Origin: VBDM01 sp035637655
Lineage (GTDB): Bacteria; Pseudomonadota; Gammaproteobacteria; Burkholderiales; SG8-39
NCBI GenBank assembly: GCA_035637655.1
Contig: DASPWT010000108.1
Span: 1 to 16,050, forward strand
Length of the DNA: 16,050 nt
Direction: 5' to 3'
Part shown: positions 1 to 8,419 of the stretch, piece after piece
How positions within the stretch are numbered: position 1 is the stretch's first letter
How the letters are laid out: each line of letters starts with the position of its first letter
Position numbers and translations under genes: made by a program
Notes under the pieces: generated by a model
What the model saw: the letters and a program-made list of their open reading frames with translations, nothing else
What the model was told of the DNA's origin: nothing
Databases searched by the model: none

Positions 1-137
1 TTCTTCGCCTCCCCACCGTACTTCTTCGCCAGCACGTGCGTCATCGCCGCCGTCAGCGTCGTCTTGCCGTGATCCACGTGGCCGATCGTCCCCACGTTCA
101 CGTGCGGCTTGGTCCTCTCAAATTTACTCTTGGACAT
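1..137 (-). CDS. tuf: Elongation factor Tu, N-terminal fragment (runs off the left edge)
   Basis: EF-Tu is the GTPase that carries aminoacyl-tRNA to the ribosome. The minus strand encodes 45 codons beginning MSKSKFERTKPHVNVG and including the G1/P-loop GHVDHGKTT, which is diagnostic of EF-Tu. The ATG at 137-135 is preceded by an AGGGGAAG ribosome-binding site (144-151) with 6 nt spacing. The gene lies 38 nt downstream of tRNA-Thr and is presumably cotranscribed with the three tRNAs from the promoter near 523-551. This is the classic tufB context, so tRNA-Trp, secE and nusG would be expected beyond the left edge (inference). The remaining roughly 350 residues are outside the window. Identification is very secure; which of the usual two tuf copies it is follows only from the tRNA context. 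Confidence 0.97.
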   Translation of the reverse strand, partial: MSKSKFERTKPHVNVGTIGHVDHGKTTLTAAMTHVLAKKYGGEAK

Positions 138-175
138 GATTGTCTTCCCCTGCAGTTACACCGATCCCGATCCTG

Positions 176-250
<75 letters not shown>

Positions 251-286
251 GGCGTGCGTTTCGATAAAATTGTTTCGCAAGAAACC

Positions 287-360
287 TGGAGCGGGTGAAG
301 GGAATCGAACCCTCGTCGTAAGCTTGGAAGGCTTCTGCTCTACCATTGAGCTACACCCGC
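287..360 (-). tRNA. glyT: tRNA-Gly (anticodon TCC)
   Basis: The minus strand gives a 74-nt tRNA with an encoded CCA end. The acceptor stem GCGGGUG pairs with CACCCGC, the anticodon loop is CUUCCAA (anticodon UCC), and the T-loop is GGUUCGAUUCC. It reads GGA/GGG glycine codons and is the middle gene of the Tyr-Gly-Thr tRNA cluster, 36 nt from tRNA-Thr and 61 nt from tRNA-Tyr. Confidence 0.97.
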
Positions 361-421
361 GCCGCGTAATCCATTTTCGCGACCGAACCCTTCATAAGCC
401 TGCTTGAGGTGACCGATGACC

Positions 422-508
422 TGGTGGAGGAGGTTGGATTCGAACCAACGTAGGCGCAAGGCCAACAGATTTACAGTCTGCCCCCTTTAACCGCTCGGGC
501 ACCCCTCC
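422..508 (-). tRNA. tyrU: tRNA-Tyr (anticodon GTA)
   Basis: This is an 87-nt class II tRNA on the minus strand with an encoded CCA. The acceptor stem GGAGGGG pairs with CUCCUCC through one G-U pair. The anticodon loop UGUAAAU has anticodon GUA, and a long variable arm follows, as expected for bacterial tRNA-Tyr. It is the first gene of the tRNA-tuf operon and begins about 15 nt downstream of the -10 box. Confidence 0.97.
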
Positions 509-522
509 GAACGAAACCGGTG

Positions 523-551
523 ATTGTGCGTGGTTTTTCCAGGCCTGTCAA
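523..551 (-). promoter_or_regulatory. Sigma70 promoter of the tRNA-Tyr/Gly/Thr-tuf operon
   Basis: On the minus strand a perfect -35 hexamer TTGACA (551-546) is followed after exactly 17 nt by CACAAT (528-523), a 4/6 match to TATAAT. Transcription would start near 516, a few nucleotides before the mature 5' end of tRNA-Tyr at 508. A strong sigma70 promoter is expected for such a stable-RNA operon. Hexamers and spacing are seen directly; promoter activity is inferred. Confidence 0.82.
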
Positions 552-681
552 TGATCCCTGGCATGCATTTCGCTTTCGCGTCGCTGCCAGAGGCCAAAGG
601 GTGACCGCCGTGAACACCCCCGCCGCCCCGGTCTTCGCCCCGTGACGCGGGCGGAGCCCCGTCCGGTCAAACCGGGGCGGG

Positions 682-693
682 TAGAATGAGGAC
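682..693 (+). promoter_or_regulatory. -10-like TAGAAT and ribosome-binding site before the 2-oxoacid oxidoreductase
   Basis: TAGAAT (682-687) runs directly into TGAGGAC (687-693), a plausible weak Shine-Dalgarno for the ATG at 696. I see no convincing -35 at 16-18 nt. If TAGAAT is a true -10, the transcript would start within a couple of bases of the start codon and be nearly leaderless. The ribosome-binding role is the safer reading. Confidence 0.35.
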
Positions 694-695
694 AC

Positions 696-3600
696 ATGAA
701 CGCCCCCGATCGGCCTCGCGAAATCACGCTCGACGACAAGTATACGCTGCAGTCCGGGCGCGCCTTCATGACCGGCACGCAGGCCCTGGTGCGCCTGCCG
801 ATGCTGCAGCGGGTCCGCGATCTCGCCGCGGGGCTGAACACCGCCGGATTCATTTCCGGCTATCGCGGCTCGCCGCTCGGCGGCTTCGATCAGGCGCTTT
901 GGAAGGCAAGAAAGTTCCTCGACGAGCATCACGTCAAATTCCAGCCGGGCGTCAACGAAGACCTCGCCGCCACCTCGATCTGGGGCACCCAGCAGGTGAA
1001 CCTCTTTCCGGACGCGAAATACGACGGCGTATTCTCCCTCTGGTACGGCAAGGGTCCCGGCGTGGACCGCTGCGGCGACGTCTTCAAGCACGCCAACTCC
1101 GCTGGCACGTCCAAGCACGGCGGCGTGCTCGTCCTCGCGGGCGACGATCACGCGGCGAAATCATCGACCCTGGCGCATCAGAGCGAACACCTCTTCAAGG
1201 CCTGCTGCATCCCGGTGCTCAACGCCGCGAGCGTCCAGGAATATCTGGATCTCGGTCTGCACGGCATCGCCATGTCGCGTTTCTCCGGATGCTGGGTAGC
1301 CTTCAAGTGCGTCACCGACGTGGTCGAGTCGGGCGCGGTGGTGGAGATCGATCCGCAGCGCGTGAAGATCGTCACGCCCGACTTCGCCATGCCGCCGGGG
1401 GGCCTCAACATCCGCTGGCCGGACGCATTTCTCGAGCAGGAGGCACGGCTGCTCGACTACAAGGTCTACGCGGCACTCGCCTACTGCCGCGCGAACCGGC
1501 TCGACCGCATCGTCTGGGACAGCCCACGCGCCCGTTTCGGCATCATCACTACCGGCAAGTCTTTCGGCGACACCCTGCAGGCGCTCGCCGATCTCGGTAT
1601 CGACGAAAGTGTCGCGCGCGCGACCGGCATCCGTCTCTACAAGGTGGCGATGTCCTGGCCGCTCGAGCCGCAGGGTGCGCGCAAGTTCGCCGAAGGGCTC
1701 GAAGAGATCCTCGTGGTCGAGGAAAAGCGCCAGGTCATCGAGTACCAGATCAAGGAAGAGCTGTACAACTGGCGCGAGGGCATGCACCCGCCGCGCATCG
1801 TCGGCAAATTCGACGACAACGGCGAGTGGTCGATCGCCGAAGGCCAGCCCGCGGGCAACTGGCTGCTCCCCGCGCATTACGAGTTGTCCGCCGCGCTGAT
1901 CGCCAAGGCGCTCGCGAGCCGCCTGGCGAAGCTCGGGCTCGACCCGCTCATGGGCGATCGCTATCGCGAGCGCGTCGCCTACCTGGAATTCAAGGACAAG
2001 ACCCTCGCGATGCCGCGCGTCGTGACGAGCCGCCTGCCCTACTTCTGCTCGGGCTGCCCGCACAACACTTCGACCAAGGTGCCCGAAGGCAGCCGCGCCA
2101 TGGCGGGCATCGGCTGCCACTTCATGGCGGTCTGGATGGACCGCAATACCTCCACATTCACGCACATGGGCGCCGAAGGCGCGCCCTGGATCGGGCAGGC
2201 TCCCTTCACCCACTGCCCGCACGTATTCGCCAACCTCGGCGACGGGACGTATTACCACTCCGGGCTGCTCGCCATCCGCGCCGCAGTCGCGGCCGGCGTG
2301 AGCATGACCTACAAGATCCTCTACAACGACGCGGTGGCCATGACCGGCGGGCAGCCCTTTGACGGGCCGCTCGACCCGGCGATGATTTCGCGCCAGATCG
2401 CCGCCGAGGGCGTGAGCACTATCGTCGCGGTCGTGGACGAGAAGGAGCCGTTGCCGGCGAAACTCGACTGGGCTCCCGGAACGACGATCCGGCCGCGCGA
2501 GCAGCTCGACGCAGTGCAGCGCGAGCTGCGCGAGAGGAAAGGCGTGTCGGCGATCATCTACGTCCAGACCTGCGCCACGGAGAAGCGCCGGCGCAGGAAG
2601 CGCAACGAGTTCCCCGACCCGTCCAGGCGCGTGGTCATCAACGAGATGGTCTGTGAAGGCTGCGGCGATTGCAGCGTACAGTCGAATTGCCTTTCGGTCG
2701 AGCCGCTCGAGACCGAGTTCGGCCGCAAGCGCACCATCAACCAGTCCTCCTGCAACAAGGACTACTCCTGCCTGAAGGGATTCTGCCCGAGCTTCGTCAC
2801 GGTCGAAGGCGGCACTCTGAAGAAGGGCAAGGCGGCCTCGCCGGAAGGGGAGGCGGAATTTGCGTTGCTGCCGCATCCCGGGCAGAACGCACTAGATCAG
2901 CCCTTCGGCGTCCTGGTCACGGGAATCGGCGGCATGGGCGTGATCACCATCGGCCAGATCGTGGCGATGGCGGCGCACCTCGAAGGCAAGGGCGCCACGG
3001 TGCTGGACATGTCGGGCCTCGCTCAGAAATTCGGTCCGGTGATGTCGCACGTGAGGATCGCGCGCTCGCCCGAGGAACTCCATTCGGTGCGCGTCGGCAC
3101 CGGCGCCGCCGATCTCGTACTCGGCTGCGATCTTGTCGTGACCTCGGGCTCCGAGGCGCTTTCGAAGATGAACGACAAGAGCACCAAGGTGCTCGTCAAC
3201 GCGACGGTATCGCCGACCGCCGATTTCGTGAAGAACCCCGACTGGCAGCTTCCCGGAACCGACCTGCAGGCGGACATCGTCGATGCCGCGGGCGTGAAAA
3301 ACGTCGACTTCGTGCCGGCCGGGAAGCTCGCCACCGCGCTCTTGGGCGATGCCATCGCCACCAACATGTTCATGCTCGGCTGCGCATACCAGAAAGGCTG
3401 GGTTCCGCTCGCCGAGGAGTCGCTCGTTGGTGCGATCGAGCTGAACGGCGTGGCGGTCGACTTCAACAAGAAGGCCTTCCTGTGGGGGCGGCGCGCCGCG
3501 GTCGACCTCGCGCGGTTGGAACGGCTTGCGACGCCGGCAGAAGTCATCCCCATTTCGCAGGCATTCTCGCGAAGCCTGGATGAGCTGATTGCGCGCCGGG

Positions 3601-4226
3601 TCGAGTTTCTCACGGCGTACCAGGATTCCGTGTATGCCGAGCGCTACCGCAAGCTCGTCGAGCGCGCGCGCGAAACCGAAGCGCTCAAGGTCGGAGGCAC
3701 CGCGCTCACCGAGTCGGTCGCCCGCTACTACTTCAAGCTCCTCGCTTACAAGGACGAGTACGAGGTCGCGCGTCTTTACGCCGATCCCGCCTTCGCTCGG
3801 AAGATCGAGAGCCTGTACGAGGGCGCTTACCGGCTGAAATTTCACCTGGCCCCGCCGATTTTCAACCGGCCCGATCCGCACACGGGCGAAGCGAGCAAAT
3901 CGGAGTTCGGTCCCTGGATGATGGCGGCGTTCCGGATTCTCGCGAAGTTGAAACGCCTGCGCGGCACGCCCTTGGATATCTTCGGGATGACGCAAGAGCG
4001 CAAGACCGAGCGGCGGTTGATCGTGGAATACGAAACGACAGTGGCCGAGCTGCTCGAGCGCCTGGATCGCGATAACCTAAAGCTCGCGGTGGAGATCGCG
4101 AGCATCCCCGAGCACATCCGGGGGTACGGCCATATCAAGCGCCGCCACCTCGACGAGGCGAAGAAGAAAGAAGCCGGGCTGCTTGCCGCTTTCCGCGCGC
4201 AGCGCTCCGCCGCCCGGGCGGCCTGA
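696..4226 (+). CDS. Fused indolepyruvate (aryl-2-oxoacid):ferredoxin oxidoreductase
   Basis: A 1176-residue thiamine-diphosphate/iron-sulfur enzyme of the IorA-IorB fusion type, expected to decarboxylate aryl-pyruvates such as indolepyruvate oxidatively to the aryl-acetyl-CoA while reducing ferredoxin in the cytoplasm. The N-terminal pyrimidine-binding domain carries SGYRGSPLGG near residue 50. CSGCPH lies at 451-456. The ThDP site shows GDGT at 515-518 and NDAVAMTGGQ at 544-553. A ferredoxin-like cysteine block follows (C653, C656, C659, C665, C686, C692, C697). The gamma-type domain begins near residue 737 with GIGGMG, and a helical C-terminal region typical of the fused proteobacterial form completes the protein. 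The length is normal for the fused family. It is the first gene of a two-gene unit, overlapping the next start codon by one base. Substrate choice is inferred from family; a branched or other aryl 2-oxoacid is possible. Confidence 0.93.
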   Translation: MNAPDRPREITLDDKYTLQSGRAFMTGTQALVRLPMLQRVRDLAAGLNTAGFISGYRGSPLGGFDQALWKARKFLDEHHVKFQPGVNEDLAATSIWGTQQVNLFPDAKYDGVFSLWYGKGPGVDRCGDVFKHANSAGTSKHGGVLVLAGDDHAAKSSTLAHQSEHLFKACCIPVLNAASVQEYLDLGLHGIAMSRFSGCWVAFKCVTDVVESGAVVEIDPQRVKIVTPDFAMPPGGLNIRWPDAFLEQEARLLDYKVYAALAYCRANRLDRIVWDSPRARFGIITTGKSFGDTLQALADLGIDESVARATGIRLYKVAMSWPLEPQGARKFAEGLEEILVVEEKRQVIEYQIKEELYNWREGMHPPRIVGKFDDNGEWSIAEGQPAGNWLLPAHYELSAALIAKALASRLAKLGLDPLMGDRYRERVAYLEFKDKTLAMPRVVTSRLPYFCSGCPHNTSTKVPEGSRAMAGIGCHFMAVWMDRNTSTFTHMGAEGAPWIGQAPFTHCPHVFANLGDGTYYHSGLLAIRAAVAAGVSMTYKILYNDAVAMTGGQPFDGPLDPAMISRQIAAEGVSTIVAVVDEKEPLPAKLDWAPGTTIRPREQLDAVQRELRERKGVSAIIYVQTCATEKRRRRKRNEFPDPSRRVVINEMVCEGCGDCSVQSNCLSVEPLETEFGRKRTINQSSCNKDYSCLKGFCPSFVTVEGGTLKKGKAASPEGEAEFALLPHPGQNALDQPFGVLVTGIGGMGVITIGQIVAMAAHLEGKGATVLDMSGLAQKFGPVMSHVRIARSPEELHSVRVGTGAADLVLGCDLVVTSGSEALSKMNDKSTKVLVNATVSPTADFVKNPDWQLPGTDLQADIVDAAGVKNVDFVPAGKLATALLGDAIATNMFMLGCAYQKGWVPLAEESLVGAIELNGVAVDFNKKAFLWGRRAAVDLARLERLATPAEVIPISQAFSRSLDELIARRVEFLTAYQDSVYAERYRKLVERARETEALKVGGTALTESVARYYFKLLAYKDEYEVARLYADPAFARKIESLYEGAYRLKFHLAPPIFNRPDPHTGEASKSEFGPWMMAAFRILAKLKRLRGTPLDIFGMTQERKTERRLIVEYETTVAELLERLDRDNLKLAVEIASIPEHIRGYGHIKRRHLDEAKKKEAGLLAAFRAQRSAARAA

Positions 4227-4909
4227 TGTCCCTCACGCGCGCCGATCTCGAGGCCGATCGTCTCAGGAAGTTCTTCAGCGAAGCCAACCCGGGCGTGCGG
4301 GTACTCACCGAGGCCGAGCAGGACGCCTCGCTGAAGGGCTTGCTCGACCAGCATCGCAGCGGCGCAGACGTTTGGCTGTTCGGCTACGGTTCGCTCGTCT
4401 GGAACCCGATCGTCCACCACGAGGAGCGGCGCGTCGCGCGCCTGCACGGCTTTCACCGCAGCTTTTGCCTTTGGTCGCACGTGAACCGGGGCTCGCTCCT
4501 GAAGCCTGGACTGGTGCTCGGGCTCGATTCGGGCGGCAGCTGCCGGGGTATCGCGTTCCGCATCGCGGGCCACCACGCGGCCGAAGAGCTGCGTCTTTTG
4601 TGGCGACGCGAAATGGTGCTCGGCGCTTATTGCCCGCGCTGGGCCAGGGTCGACGCAGGCAGGGAAACCGTTCGGGCGATCGCCTTCTTCGTCAATCGCG
4701 AGCATCGGAACTACGCGGGAAAGCTGCCGCTCGAAACGGTGATCAAAACCCTGGTGAGCACGCGCGGCCAGCTCGGAACGCCCGCCGAATACCTGCTCAA
4801 GACGGTGCGCGGATTGATCGAACACGGCGTGCGCGACTCGTATCTGATCGAGCTTCGCAAGCGCGTGCTCGCCGTTCACCCCGAGCTCGCCGCCTCGCAC
4901 GCCCGCTAG
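4226..4909 (+). CDS. chaC: ChaC-type gamma-glutamylcyclotransferase
   Basis: A 227-residue member of the ChaC family, cytosolic enzymes that cleave glutathione to 5-oxoproline and Cys-Gly. The signature FGYGSLVWNP lies at 52-61 (YGSL binds the gamma-glutamyl group), and WRREM at 126-130 supplies the probable catalytic Glu129. The size matches bacterial ChaC proteins. The first 45 residues are a charged, probably helical extension ahead of the fold. Its ATG shares the A of the upstream TGA (TGATG), so translation is likely coupled to the oxidoreductase. That pairing with an iron-sulfur, oxygen-sensitive enzyme hints at a thiol-redox link, but the link is inference only. The alternative is a gamma-glutamyl compound other than glutathione as substrate. 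Confidence 0.88.
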   Translation: MSLTRADLEADRLRKFFSEANPGVRVLTEAEQDASLKGLLDQHRSGADVWLFGYGSLVWNPIVHHEERRVARLHGFHRSFCLWSHVNRGSLLKPGLVLGLDSGGSCRGIAFRIAGHHAAEELRLLWRREMVLGAYCPRWARVDAGRETVRAIAFFVNREHRNYAGKLPLETVIKTLVSTRGQLGTPAEYLLKTVRGLIEHGVRDSYLIELRKRVLAVHPELAASHAR

Positions 4910-4977
4910 CAAGGCCGGTCATTCGTGCATTACGACACACCGCGCTGACGGCGGCGGCGCAGGCCGATGGGCACGGG

Positions 4978-4986
4978 TGCTAGAAT
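4978..4986 (+). promoter_or_regulatory. Extended -10 promoter candidate for the response regulator
   Basis: TGcTAGAAT (4978-4986) is an extended -10 element (TGn plus a 5/6 match to TATAAT) in the 138-nt gap after chaC. No good -35 is visible at 17 nt, which extended -10 promoters can tolerate. Transcription would start near 4993, leaving a leader of about 55 nt before the TTG start at 5048. Confidence 0.42.
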
Positions 4987-5034
4987 TTCTCGCGCCCGCA
5001 GGCCTATCGCTAAACCTTGAGCCTCGCTGCGTGC

Positions 5035-5042
5035 GAGGGGAG
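5035..5042 (+). promoter_or_regulatory. Ribosome-binding site deciding a TTG start
   Basis: GAGGGGAG ends 5 nt before the TTG at 5048. No ATG or GTG in frame at this position offers a better start, so this strong Shine-Dalgarno supports the rare start codon. Confidence 0.75.
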
Positions 5043-5047
5043 CAAGC

Positions 5048-5437
5048 TTGGCCAAGATCGTAGTCATCGAAGACGACCTTAGTTTCCTCGACCTTTTGCG
5101 CGTGCATCTTGCGGGCGCGGGGCACGAGGTGCTGACGGCCGAGGACGCGGTGCTCGGTTTGCGCGCCGTCATCGCCAACGCACCAGACCTCATCCTGCTC
5201 GACCTCTCGGTGCCCTATCTGGACGGATTCGAGATGATCGAAGCACTGCGCAACGATCCGGCGACCCGGAACATCCCGGTGATCGTGCTCACCGGACGCG
5301 GCGACGACGAGACTTACACACGGGTACACAAGCTAGGTGCCGCCCGCTTGCTGACCAAGCCGGTCCAACGCGACCTGCTGATCAAGGCGATCGAGGGACA
5401 GCTCGGCTCCCGCCAGCCGCATCCGGGCAAAGAATAA
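5048..5437 (+). CDS. Single-domain response regulator (receiver only)
   Basis: A 129-residue CheY-like receiver domain with no output domain. All active-site residues are present: acidic cluster E8-D9-D10, phospho-acceptor D52 in LLDLSVPYLDG, T82, and K104 in LTKP. Such proteins relay phosphate from a histidine kinase to a partner by protein-protein contact. The start is TTG at 5048, backed by GAGGGGAG 5 nt upstream. No kinase or phosphotransfer protein is encoded in the window, so it is an orphan here and its pathway is unknown. It converges on fadD with only 5 nt between the stop codons and no visible terminator, so read-through would make antisense RNA. It appears to have its own extended -10 promoter rather than belonging to the chaC unit. 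Family assignment is firm; role is not. Confidence 0.93.
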   Translation: MAKIVVIEDDLSFLDLLRVHLAGAGHEVLTAEDAVLGLRAVIANAPDLILLDLSVPYLDGFEMIEALRNDPATRNIPVIVLTGRGDDETYTRVHKLGAARLLTKPVQRDLLIKAIEGQLGSRQPHPGKE

Positions 5438-5442
5438 GAGAA

Positions 5443-7113
5443 CTACTGTGCTTTCGCTTCCTCGCGCAGGGCGCGGCGCAGGATTTTCCCCACGTTCGTT
5501 TTCGGCAATTCCTTCCTGAATTCGATGTATTTGGGCCGCTTGTAGCCGGTCAGGTTGGCCTCGCAGTGGGCTCGGATGTCGGCTTCGGTGAGCGACGCGT
5601 CCCTCTTCACGACAAAGAGCTTGGGAACTTCGCCGGAGTGCGCGTCGGGCACGCCGATGACCGCGCATTCGAGCACTCCGGGGAGCATCGCCACCACCGC
5701 CTCGATCTCGTTCGGATACACGTTGAACCCGGACACGAGGAGCATGTCCTTCTTGCGATCGACGATCCTCACGTAGCCCTTCTCGTCCATCACGCCGATG
5801 TCTCCGGTGGCAAGGAATCCGTCGGGGCCGAGCACCTTGGCGGTCTCGGTGGGGCTGTTCCAGTAGCCCTTCATCACCTGGGGGCCGCGCACCCAGATCT
5901 CGCCGCGCGAGCCGAGCGGCACTTCCTTTCCGTCGTCTCCGCGCAGCATCACCTCGGTGGACGAGATCGGCAGGCCGATCGATCCGTTGTAGTCCCCGAG
6001 GTCCAGCGGATTGATGGTCACCGCTGGCGAGGTCTCCGACAGCCCGTAGGCCTCGACCAGCGTGCAACCGGTCATTTTCTTCCAGCGATCGGCCACCGCC
6101 TTCTGCACCGGCATGCCGCCGCCGAGGGCGACCTTCAGGCCGGAGAAATCGATCTTCCCGAAATCGGGATGGTTCATGAGCGCGTTGAACAGCGTGTTCA
6201 CCCCGGTGAACATGGTGAACTTGTGCTTCTGCAATTCCTTCACGAATCCGGGAATGTCGCGCGGGTTGGTGATGAGGATGTTGCATCCGCCCGCCTTCAT
6301 CATGAGCAGGCAGTTGGCGGTGAGCGAGAGGATGTGATAAAGCGGCAAGGCGGTGACGATCGCCTGCGGCTCGTCCTCCCTCACAAACGGTCTCAACCAC
6401 GCCGCGGCCTGCTCGAGGTTGGCGAGGATGTTGCGGTGCACGAGCACGGCGCCCTTGGACACACCGGTCGTGCCTCCCGTGTACTGCAGGAACGCGACGT
6501 CTTCGTGACCGACGTCGACGCGCTTGAGATCGAGCCGCCTTCCCTCCCGGATCATGGCGTTGAAGCGGATCGTGCCCGGGATCTCCCATCGGGGGACCAT
6601 TTTTTTAACGCGGCGCACCACGAAATTCACGATCGCCCCCTTCGCGCCGAGCAGGTCGCCGAGCGCCGCGATCACAACGTGCTTCACGGGGGTCCTCGCG
6701 ATCACCTGCTGGAGCACGTGCGCGAAGTTCTCCAGAATCACGATCGCCTCCGAACCGGAGTCCTTCAGCTGGTGCTCGAGCTCGCGCGCGGTGTAGAGCG
6801 GGTTGACGTTGACCACGACGTAGCCGGCACGCAGGGCGCCGAAGACGCATACGGGGTATTGCAGGCAGTTAGGCATCATCACCGCGACCCGCGCGCCCCT
6901 TGCGAGCCCCTTTCCCTGAAGCCAGGCACCGAACGCCCGCGACAGGCGCTCGAGGTCCCCGAAGCTGATCGTCCTGCCCATGTTGGTATAGGCCGGGCGG
7001 TCGCGGTATGTCGCGGTATTGCTCTCGAACAGTTCTCCGATCGAGCGGTACTCGCGGGTGTCGACCTCAGCCGGAACCCCCGGCGGGTAATGTTTGAGCC
7101 AGATCCTGTTCAT
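5443..7113 (-). CDS. fadD: Long-chain fatty-acid (acyl) CoA ligase, FadD-type
   Basis: A 556-residue ANL-superfamily ligase that activates a carboxylic acid with ATP and CoA via an acyl-adenylate. The AMP-binding P-loop YTGGTTGVSKGA starts at residue 211. YGLSETSP and the hinge/A8 region GDIGVMDEKGYVRIVDRKKD follow, and the C-terminal catalytic lysine is K543 in NVGKILRR. Length and the N-terminus MNRIWLKHYPPGVP match the FadD group of Proteobacteria (about 560 residues). A purine-rich GAGGGGGAAG precedes the ATG at 7113. It lies 80 nt downstream of the monooxygenase on the same strand and could be its last cotranscribed gene or have its own promoter. Long-chain fatty acids are the family default; an aryl- or alkyl-acid substrate produced by this locus is possible. 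Confidence 0.92.
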   Translation of the reverse strand: MNRIWLKHYPPGVPAEVDTREYRSIGELFESNTATYRDRPAYTNMGRTISFGDLERLSRAFGAWLQGKGLARGARVAVMMPNCLQYPVCVFGALRAGYVVVNVNPLYTARELEHQLKDSGSEAIVILENFAHVLQQVIARTPVKHVVIAALGDLLGAKGAIVNFVVRRVKKMVPRWEIPGTIRFNAMIREGRRLDLKRVDVGHEDVAFLQYTGGTTGVSKGAVLVHRNILANLEQAAAWLRPFVREDEPQAIVTALPLYHILSLTANCLLMMKAGGCNILITNPRDIPGFVKELQKHKFTMFTGVNTLFNALMNHPDFGKIDFSGLKVALGGGMPVQKAVADRWKKMTGCTLVEAYGLSETSPAVTINPLDLGDYNGSIGLPISSTEVMLRGDDGKEVPLGSRGEIWVRGPQVMKGYWNSPTETAKVLGPDGFLATGDIGVMDEKGYVRIVDRKKDMLLVSGFNVYPNEIEAVVAMLPGVLECAVIGVPDAHSGEVPKLFVVKRDASLTEADIRAHCEANLTGYKRPKYIEFRKELPKTNVGKILRRALREEAKAQ

Positions 7114-7193
7114 GCTTCCCCCTCTCGGGCCGCGCCTTCTGCAGGGCGCCTGGTCTCGGGGTCGGAGAGCGCGCCTCAGCCCCGAATAGGTGT

Positions 7194-8402
7194 TCAGGTT
7201 ATCGCATTGGCGCGTCGGATGCTGGCAATCATGCTGCTCACCAGCAGAAACTCCCGGCGGCCCTCCCGGCTCCCCGCCTGCCGGCGCAGCTCATCGAAGT
7301 TCTTCCTTCGGCCCTCTTCGGATTTCTCGTTGAGCCGCTTGAGGTTCTTGATCGAATGCTCCTGGACGTATTCGAGGTTCACGGTACGGCGCTGGCGCAC
7401 GTAGAGCTCGAGCAGCGCTGCGTCGGCCTCGCGACGACATACTTTCCCGAGTTTTTCGGTGAGATTGAACGAGTCGTGGATCCCTCCGTTCAGTCCGAAG
7501 GCGCCCATGGGGTTGTTCAGGTGCGCGGCGTCGCCGGCGAGCAGGACGCGCCCGACCCGGAATTCCTTAGCCACGCGCTGGTGCACCTTGTAGAGGCCCT
7601 TGTACTTGATCGGGTAGCGCGCCCTCATCGGCAGGAAACTCTGCATGCGCCTCTCGACCATTTCCTCGGACAGCGTCAGCACTTCTTCCTCGTCGGGAGG
7701 CACCGGGAAAATCACGCGCCATATTCCCGGCGGCCCTTCGTCGGGCATTTTGAACAGCGCGGCCCATTCTTCAGGATCGGCGAGGTACGCGTTCATGGCG
7801 TAGCCGTGCGGCGCGTAGTCGTAAGTCGTGCTCGCCACCAGGAAGCGCTCGTCCCAGGTGAAGCCGTCGAACCCCACGTCGGTGCACTTGCGCACGGTGC
7901 TGCGGCCGCCGTCGGCACCCACCAGCCAGTCGGCCTCGAAGATTTCCGTTCCGCCCGGCGTCACCGCCGTCACCGTGACCCTGTCGGCGGTCTGGGAGAG
8001 GTCGGTCACCTTGTGCGAGAAGCGCACCTGCGCGTTCGGGCAGGCCGCGAGCTTGCCGAGAATGATCGGCGTGAGGCGATGCTGCTCCAGATGCAGACGA
8101 TACGGATACGGCGTGAGGTCGCCGATTTCGGTCACATCCCACTCGACGATGACGCCTTCCCTGCGGTCGCGGATCTGCCAGCGCGGCACCTTGATCGCCG
8201 TCTTGTGCATCTCGTCGGTGATGCCATAGGGCGCCATCAGCTCGAGCGAGGGCGGGTGATACGTGCCGGCGCGCAGGTCGACCGTAAGAGCCGGCTCGGC
8301 TTCCAGCACCAGCACCGAGACGTCCTGTTTCGCAAGGGCGAGCGCCGTCAGCAGGCCGACCGGGCCGGCGCCCGCAACGATTACCTGAGCGTTCTTTGCC
8401 AT
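7194..8402 (-). CDS. FAD-dependent aromatic-hydroxylase-type monooxygenase
   Basis: A 402-residue class A flavoprotein monooxygenase (PHBH/MhpA-like fold) that would hydroxylate an organic, usually aromatic, substrate using NAD(P)H and O2. It shows the dinucleotide motif G11-A-G13-P-V-G16 at the N-terminus, a DG-type motif GADGGRSTVR near 160, and the FAD ribityl-binding GDAAH followed by NNPMGAFGLNGGIHD near 290-310. There is no C-terminal thioredoxin-like domain, so it is shorter than MhpA or phenol hydroxylase and closer in size to 4-hydroxybenzoate hydroxylase. The open frame extends far upstream, but the FAD fold starts right at this ATG, whose weak Shine-Dalgarno AGGGA abuts it. It starts 17 nt after the upstream MFS stop, so it is almost certainly in the same operon. 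Substrate unknown; neighbours suggest an aromatic acid. Confidence 0.9.
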   Translation of the reverse strand: MAKNAQVIVAGAGPVGLLTALALAKQDVSVLVLEAEPALTVDLRAGTYHPPSLELMAPYGITDEMHKTAIKVPRWQIRDRREGVIVEWDVTEIGDLTPYPYRLHLEQHRLTPIILGKLAACPNAQVRFSHKVTDLSQTADRVTVTAVTPGGTEIFEADWLVGADGGRSTVRKCTDVGFDGFTWDERFLVASTTYDYAPHGYAMNAYLADPEEWAALFKMPDEGPPGIWRVIFPVPPDEEEVLTLSEEMVERRMQSFLPMRARYPIKYKGLYKVHQRVAKEFRVGRVLLAGDAAHLNNPMGAFGLNGGIHDSFNLTEKLGKVCRREADAALLELYVRQRRTVNLEYVQEHSIKNLKRLNEKSEEGRRKNFDELRRQAGSREGRREFLLVSSMIASIRRANAIT

Positions 8403-8419
8403 TCCCTGATGCCGGGATT

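Noticed and set aside
471..1151. 226-codon minus-strand open frame near the tRNA promoter
   Set aside because: It runs through tRNA-Tyr and the operon promoter and opposite the oxidoreductase start; no family resemblance.
686..2362. 558-codon open frame on the plus strand inside the oxidoreductase gene
   Set aside because: It is an arginine-rich out-of-frame shadow of a clearly conserved gene, typical of high-GC DNA, with no recognisable domain.
1161..2876. 571-codon antisense open frame opposite the oxidoreductase
   Set aside because: Low-complexity H/R/D/A-rich translation with no family resemblance; open only because of GC-biased third positions.
7114..7193. Possible terminator between the monooxygenase and fadD
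   Set aside because: Short GC inverted repeats (CGGGG/CCCCG) are present, but there is no U-tract and the loop is long; not supportable as an intrinsic terminator.
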